Assembly (NCBI GenBank): GCA_019918135.1
Contig: WBZZ01005947.1
Location: 195,001 to 259,000, forward strand
From: Paulinella micropora
Taxonomy: Eukaryota > Cercozoa > Imbricatea > Euglyphida > Paulinellidae
Length of the DNA: 64,000 nt
Direction: 5' to 3'
In this document: one piece after another, positions 59,960 through 64,000 of the stretch
How positions within the stretch are numbered: the first letter of the stretch is position 1
Layout of the letters: the number at the start of each line of letters is the position of its first letter
Program-made: the position numbers and the translations under genes
The notes under the pieces: generated by a model
Databases searched by the model: none
Seen by the model: only the letters and a program-made list of their open reading frames with translations
Told to the model about the DNA's origin: nothing

Positions 59960-60240
59960 CCACAAACAGCAAGTCCTGTAGATATTTAAGCATATATCAA
60001 GTGAGGAAAGTCCAAGATAAAATTTGTTTTCCTCCTCGGTGGCATCGGCCCCGGGGAGGAGAGAGAGAGAGAGAGAGAGAGGGAGGAAGGGGGGGGGGGG
60101 AGGAAGGGAAGCTATTGCACTCGGGAGCGGGAGAGAGAAAAGAAGGGGGGGGGGGAGGGGGAGTGGGAAAAGGGGCCCTACAAATGCTACAAGTAGAGTT
60201 GTAAGGTTTTTGGTGTAATGTGCTTTTTGTCGTCAGATTT
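59960..60240. repeat. Purine-rich low-complexity gap between divergent genes
   Basis: An AG repeat (60,058-60,085) and two G-run blocks (60,088-60,102 and 60,146-60,165) lie between the membrane-protein gene and the nuclease gene. Both genes start from this shared interval, so their promoters should lie in the less repetitive edges (59,950-60,040 and 60,175-60,240). No known promoter motif was recognised. Confidence 0.6.
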
Positions 60241-60243
60241 TTG

Positions 60244-61560
60244 ATGCAGCAGAAGCAAGAGGTGGAATTGCAAGTAAAGACAAACCGGGTCGTAGCAGAG
60301 GCGTGCGTGCAGGCTCTTGCTCAGCTAGGCCCGGTGCCAGGCTCACAGGCCCGTTTGGCGGCGTGGGAAACCTTGGCACAAGATTCCGTTTCCAGCAGCG
60401 CTCTTCCTACCAGCGCCGAGCTGAAGCTTTTTTGGGAAAAATTCCTGCTGGTGCAATGGCAGGGACTTGCGGGGCTGCGCGCAGCAATACCAGGCTTGAA
60501 CGAAGGAACGGCCCGGTGTTACCTGGCGGAGCTGGCGGCGGAGCTGTCCAGGCTAAGCGAACAGGACCTGAGCCGCGGGGCCGCGCGGCGCTGGACGGGC
60601 AACTGGCTCGCCGCTGCGCTGCAAGCTTCCATGGAGGTTTTGTTGGTTCTGGATCACCGGGAAGCGGGGCTGCGGCGCTGTTTGCAGGGGCTACCCTTTG
60701 TCGCGTGCGAGGAGCTACCCTTAGGCGACATTGCCTTTCGCCTGCAAGGGCGTACCAGACGCCTGTTTGAACGCAAACGAGCGGACGATTGTTTACAGGG
60801 CATCTACTCGGGTCGTTTCCAGGCACAGCGTGAGGCGCTGGCGGATTGGGTGCGCGAAGAGCCCGTGCAGCGCAGCGGTTGCGTAGGCTACATTTTTGAA
60901 AGCCCCGGCTGGCTGCTGCAAGCCGAAACAAACGCGCAGAATCCTTTGCTGTTAGGCTTGAAGCGGGCGCAGGTGCTGTGCAAGGGCGGCTCCGAGCCAG
61001 ACGCGGCGGCGCTGGCGCTGTTGCGCTCTACCGAGTGCAGCACGCAAATTAAGTACGGTTTCCAGTCCTTCAATACCGCCCACATTCTGCACACGGCAGT
61101 GCTGATCTTGAACTTGTTTCGTGCTTGGGAAGCTATCGCTAGTACTGGTGCAGGCACTGCTACGGGAGGACAACGGACCACAACAGGCGATAGCGGTAAA
61201 CTGCAAGCCGCGGTAGTACACGAGCGCGCGCGCCAGGGGCGCCGCACCTATCGCGCGGGGTCAGACCTGTCGCTCGGACAGGCCGAGCGGCTTGGCTGTT
61301 ACGCCGCAATCCGAGGGGTCAGCCCCGCGGTGGCTAGGGCGCTGTGTGCGCGCTACCCTACGGTAGCGAAACTAGTCAAGAGATGTCTGGACTTGGGGGG
61401 GCGGGCTGCAGGCAGGAATTGGCAGCGCTGCAGTTCCGCGCCCGCCCCACCGCGCCGCCGCGCCGCTTGGGACCCAAACTTGCGACGCGCATCTTGTGTC
61501 GCTTGGGCGCTTACGAGTGCAATCGGGACAAAAGCAAACCCTGTACCTGCTAGCACGCGC
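60244..61560 (+). pseudogene. ERCC4/MUS81-like structure-specific nuclease (nearly whole)
   Basis: ATG 60,244 is preferred over an upstream GTG. Residues 1-150 are helical and specific to this protein. Residues 155-330 form an ERCC4 nuclease domain: LPLGD gives the first catalytic Asp, LFERKRADDCLQGIYSGRFQ is the ERK-x3-D signature followed by the SI-x-GR-x2-Q element, and the helices QIKYGFQSFNTAH come later. Helix-hairpin-helix sequence follows (GVSPAVARALCARYPTVAKL), with a second HhH-like segment near the end. MUS81/XPF enzymes cut branched DNA in repair and replication; viral ones may resolve replicating concatemers. About one break near the 3' part is suspected. Confidence 0.7.
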
Positions 61561-61687
61561 GGGGAGGGGGGGGGGGAAGGAGGGGAGGAAGGAGCGCGCG
61601 CGAGAGAGAGAGAGAGGAGAGAGAGGAGAGAGAGCCGCCAAAGTTATTTTAATTAAAGGAAGAGGAACAGAGAAACAGGAGAAAAAA

Positions 61688-63352
61688 ATGTCCAGCGCAC
61701 GTTTTTATTGGTATTGTGAAGAAAGCAATTGGCCCCCGGGGGCCCTAGCGGTACCATGCGGCGGGTCTGGCCCGCCAGACGGCGCAACCATCGTCACGAT
61801 TGCACCAACACACGCAACGACCGCAGCTGAAATCGAAGAAAGGCTGTGCGCTGCACAGCCTTATTACGGCTGGAAATGGCAGGCTGGGCTGGACGCGGCG
61901 CCGACCCGGACGCCCGTAAAAGTGGTCCCTGGCCCCAACATGCACTACCCCGTCAAGCAGCTAAAGGACCTGTTATGGCCGACAGCGGAAAGGCCGCGCA
62001 AACACCATCAGCGGAGCATCCTAGACAGCCCAAGCAACAGCCCGAGCAGCCCTGCTAGCGCAAGCCAAGCGATTCCCTTTGACTATATTCCCCTCGGGGC
62101 TTCGTTGTCGCTTGACGACGTTAGCAGCGAGGCAGAGAGTGAAAGTGTGACCGAGACCGAAGAGGCCGAGAGCGAGAACGAGGCTCCGACGGAGCCGACG
62201 TCTCTGTCGGGAAAGAGGAAACGGCCGAGCCCCTCCCTGCCCCCGGCCGCGTCCCCCGCAGGAGGCTTCGGGCAGAGGCCTGAAGAGCGGCTCGTGGAAG
62301 AAGAGCTAAAGCTGCTGCAGATAAGCCATGATCCCCTGTTTGAGAAGGGCAGACAGTTGATCGTGTACCACGATAACAAAAGTCCCGGCAGCCGCGCCCT
62401 GTACAGCTCACTGAGCCGCTATCTAGCTCCCGGCAAGTGTCGCGAATTCCGGGGGGCGTCGTCGTCGTCGTCGGGGGAGTGCGAGGGCGGACAGCCAGGC
62501 GCCGCCACCTACGTAATATACGCCGGCAGCAAGAGCGAGCTTGTGGACATCCTAAACAGCGTTATGCCGGCCAAAGACGGGAAGCGGGAACAAAACACGT
62601 GTGGTTTGGCGTTGGTAGGGCTGTCCTTCGACATGATTCGCTTCCTCCGCATAGCTATGCAAGGTAAGGGTATTACTAACTCACACTTCTACGACCGCAC
62701 CTTCACGTGGTACAGCCGGTCCAAGCGCGGGCTCGCCGACCATTACCACGTGTTCAGACAAGCGGTCGACAGCTACGACACCCTGCACGGACCCAAGAAA
62801 AGAAAAAAGCAAGCGCAGAAGCAGGCGCCGGCCCTGATCCCACCAAGAAAGCCAGAAGAAAAAAGGCACGACCGGCACCTGCAGCGCGTGCAAGCTGCAT
62901 TAGAACTACTGGCAGCGGACCCCTCCAACCGCCTGTTCGAAAAGTCAAGAAATCTGGTTGTTTATTCCGGCGAGCCCCCCAGCCCCGCCGGCGATTTCTT
63001 GTCTGATTATCTTAGACAACTAATGCCGCGTCAATGTCGAGAGTTTAAAAAGGTGGTCGAGGGAGTGGACAACCCCGGCCTCCGCAATACCTACGTACTG
63101 CACGCAACTACTGCTAGGAACCTAGCAAGAATTCTGGACTTAATACTACCGCCGGGCAATATAAAGCAAGAGAGCAGCCTGTGTGGCTTGGTGTTAGTAG
63201 GTTTGTCCAAACCTTTAATTCAACACCTCTCGGTCGAGCTCCCTGCAAGCAGAAACAGGACATATTACGAGCACGCACTCACGTGGTACACCGATTCTCA
63301 AAACGGGTTGTGTGGCCAAACCCATTTACTTAAACAAGCGATCGTTTTCTAG
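61688..63352 (+). CDS. Protein with an internally duplicated unknown domain
   Basis: The product is 554 aa from ATG 61,688, which follows an A-rich leader. Residues 1-110 are an N-terminal domain (MSSARFYWYCEESNWPPG; YYGWKWQAGLDAAPTRTPVK). Residues 115-205 are an acidic, serine-rich linker. Two related domains of about 145 aa follow, at roughly 215-370 and 405-553. They share LFEKGRQLIVY / LFEKSRNLVVY, then KCREF / QCREF, CGLALVGLS / CGLVLVGLS, FTWYSRSKRGL / LTWYTDSQNGL and HVFRQAV / HLLKQAI. No known fold was recognised. The gene looks whole. The alternating hydrophobic strands and conserved Tyr, Trp and Cys suggest a compact alpha/beta unit. Confidence 0.75.
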   Translation: MSSARFYWYCEESNWPPGALAVPCGGSGPPDGATIVTIAPTHATTAAEIEERLCAAQPYYGWKWQAGLDAAPTRTPVKVVPGPNMHYPVKQLKDLLWPTAERPRKHHQRSILDSPSNSPSSPASASQAIPFDYIPLGASLSLDDVSSEAESESVTETEEAESENEAPTEPTSLSGKRKRPSPSLPPAASPAGGFGQRPEERLVEEELKLLQISHDPLFEKGRQLIVYHDNKSPGSRALYSSLSRYLAPGKCREFRGASSSSSGECEGGQPGAATYVIYAGSKSELVDILNSVMPAKDGKREQNTCGLALVGLSFDMIRFLRIAMQGKGITNSHFYDRTFTWYSRSKRGLADHYHVFRQAVDSYDTLHGPKKRKKQAQKQAPALIPPRKPEEKRHDRHLQRVQAALELLAADPSNRLFEKSRNLVVYSGEPPSPAGDFLSDYLRQLMPRQCREFKKVVEGVDNPGLRNTYVLHATTARNLARILDLILPPGNIKQESSLCGLVLVGLSKPLIQHLSVELPASRNRTYYEHALTWYTDSQNGLCGQTHLLKQAIVF

Positions 63353-63430
63353 CGACCCAAAGCTAGGTTTTGACAGCGATCTTCTCTTTTTTTTTAATCA
63401 TAACAAAAAATTTACTTTGTGTTTTTTCTT

Positions 63431-63847
63431 TCATTCGACACCCGGCGTCGTCGACTGCAAGGTCGCGGCTTCTTCTTTCTGGGGAGGCCGCGCGGGCTCT
63501 TGGACGGGCTCTTCCGCTCGTGCGCCTTCTCCCACCGGCGTGCTGCCGCTGGTGCTGCCGCTGGTGCTGCCGCTGTTGCTGCCGCTGGTGCTGCCGCTGG
63601 AGCTGCCGCTGGTGCTGCCGCTGGAGGGGGGGGAGGCTTTCTTCTCCGGGGCTGGCTTGCTCACCTGTGCCTTAGTCTCGTGGCTCGTCGGCTCCTCCGC
63701 GGCTGGCTCCCCCGCGACTTGCGCCTCCTCGGCCGTGGGGGGGTTTCCTTGTGGCGGGTTCCCTTGCTCTCCGGGCTGGCTCCGTTTTGAGCTTTTTGAA
63801 ACAGGTGCCGCTGCTAGTCGTCGTCGGGGGCGTTCGTGCTGGGGCAT
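63431..63847 (-). CDS. Small Ser/Gly/Thr-repeat protein
   Basis: The product is 138 aa from ATG 63,847 (MPQHERPRRRLAAAPVSKSS). The first 30 residues are basic. The middle is Pro/Glu/Gln-rich and the region 80-112 is a GSTSGS repeat encoded by a 12-bp minisatellite (gctgccgctggt on the plus strand, about 63,541-63,630). The remainder is acidic and proline-rich. It would be disordered. The frame extends upstream to 63,961, but that part is less convincing. It is convergent with the duplicated-domain gene. Confidence 0.5.
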   Translation of the reverse strand: MPQHERPRRRLAAAPVSKSSKRSQPGEQGNPPQGNPPTAEEAQVAGEPAAEEPTSHETKAQVSKPAPEKKASPPSSGSTSGSSSGSTSGSNSGSTSGSTSGSTPVGEGARAEEPVQEPARPPQKEEAATLQSTTPGVE

Positions 63848-63959
63848 TTGTTGGTAGCTGTGTTTTAAAAGTCGAGCGGGGGGAGAGGGGTTGAGGATAA
63901 AAAGTCGGTGGGGATAAAGTACAGAAAAACACGCTGCTCTTTTTTTGTTGGAACAAGAC

Positions 63960-64000
63960 ACCCCCCGGGGGGGTGCCCCCCCCCCCCCTCCCCCCGGGCG
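63960..64000. repeat. G/C homopolymer palindrome at the window end
   Basis: The sequence ccccccgggggggtgccccc followed by a long C-run and ccccccgggcg is the same type of intergenic G-run/C-run palindrome seen at about 18,360, 28,075, 35,990, 37,571 and 42,445. It shows that the insert continues beyond the window. Confidence 0.7.

Noticed and set aside
63370-63860. Plus-strand frames rich in Leu/Val/Pro and Cys/Trp at the right end
   Set aside because: They are other frames of the minisatellite that encodes the GSTSGS repeat on the minus strand.
1-64000. tRNA or rRNA genes
   Set aside because: I saw no cloverleaf with A- and B-box motifs and no rRNA-like conserved blocks, but I could not run a dedicated search, so small RNA genes may be missed.

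Overview
The window looks like the edge of a giant-virus-like insertion (Nucleocytoviricota style) in the genome of a unicellular eukaryote. Bases 1-4,770 carry one long gene with six clear GT-AG introns and moderate base composition. From about 5.2 kb to the end the character changes: GC-rich, intron-free genes on both strands, short gaps filled with homopolymer G/C runs, poly-T tracts and several families of short dispersed repeats, and many genes in broken copies. No capsid, DNA polymerase, packaging ATPase or other viral hallmark gene lies in the window, so the viral origin is inferred from gene content and layout. The host cannot be named from the sequence. Ichthyosporeans such as Amoebidium, where giant-virus insertions have been described, are one candidate among several protist groups.

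Layout. 0.46-4.77 kb: spliced gene with a SET-like domain, a DUF7869-like (DDE-type) transposase core and a RanBP2 zinc finger. 5.2-11.2 kb: decayed gene pieces (LRR, endonuclease-like, unknown) and repeats. 11.2-13.0 kb: cysteine/histidine protein with 120-bp tandem repeats resembling EsV-1-7. 13.6-16.1 kb: broken unknown gene and Sel1-repeat fragments. 16.1-18.8 and 25.8-28.5 kb: two nearly identical copies of a Fanzor (eukaryotic TnpB) element. 19.1-21.4 kb: F-box/LRR gene; a badly decayed inverted relative lies at 43.7-45.4 kb. 22.8-24.0 kb: coiled-coil gene. 30.2-34.6 kb: two large unknown loci. 35.2-38.5 kb: histone-H3-like gene, WWE-PARP gene and a secreted-protein locus. 38.5-40.5 kb: F-box/LRR locus. 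40.5-46.3 kb: repeat cluster and decayed copies. 46.3-54.2 kb: LRR, F-box-like, unknown and membrane proteins. 54.2-56.0 kb: an unknown GC-rich gene and a PD-(D/E)XK nuclease fragment. 56-64 kb: coiled-coil, membrane, ERCC4/MUS81-like nuclease and duplicated-domain proteins.

Recognisable functions centre on host chromatin and protein control (H3-like histone, PARP, F-box/LRR), DNA repair or nuclease activity (ERCC4-type, PD-(D/E)XK, EFHG-type endonuclease) and RNA-guided mobile DNA (Fanzor). That is the usual accessory repertoire of large DNA viruses of protists. The mix of whole and lightly broken genes suggests a fairly young fossil.
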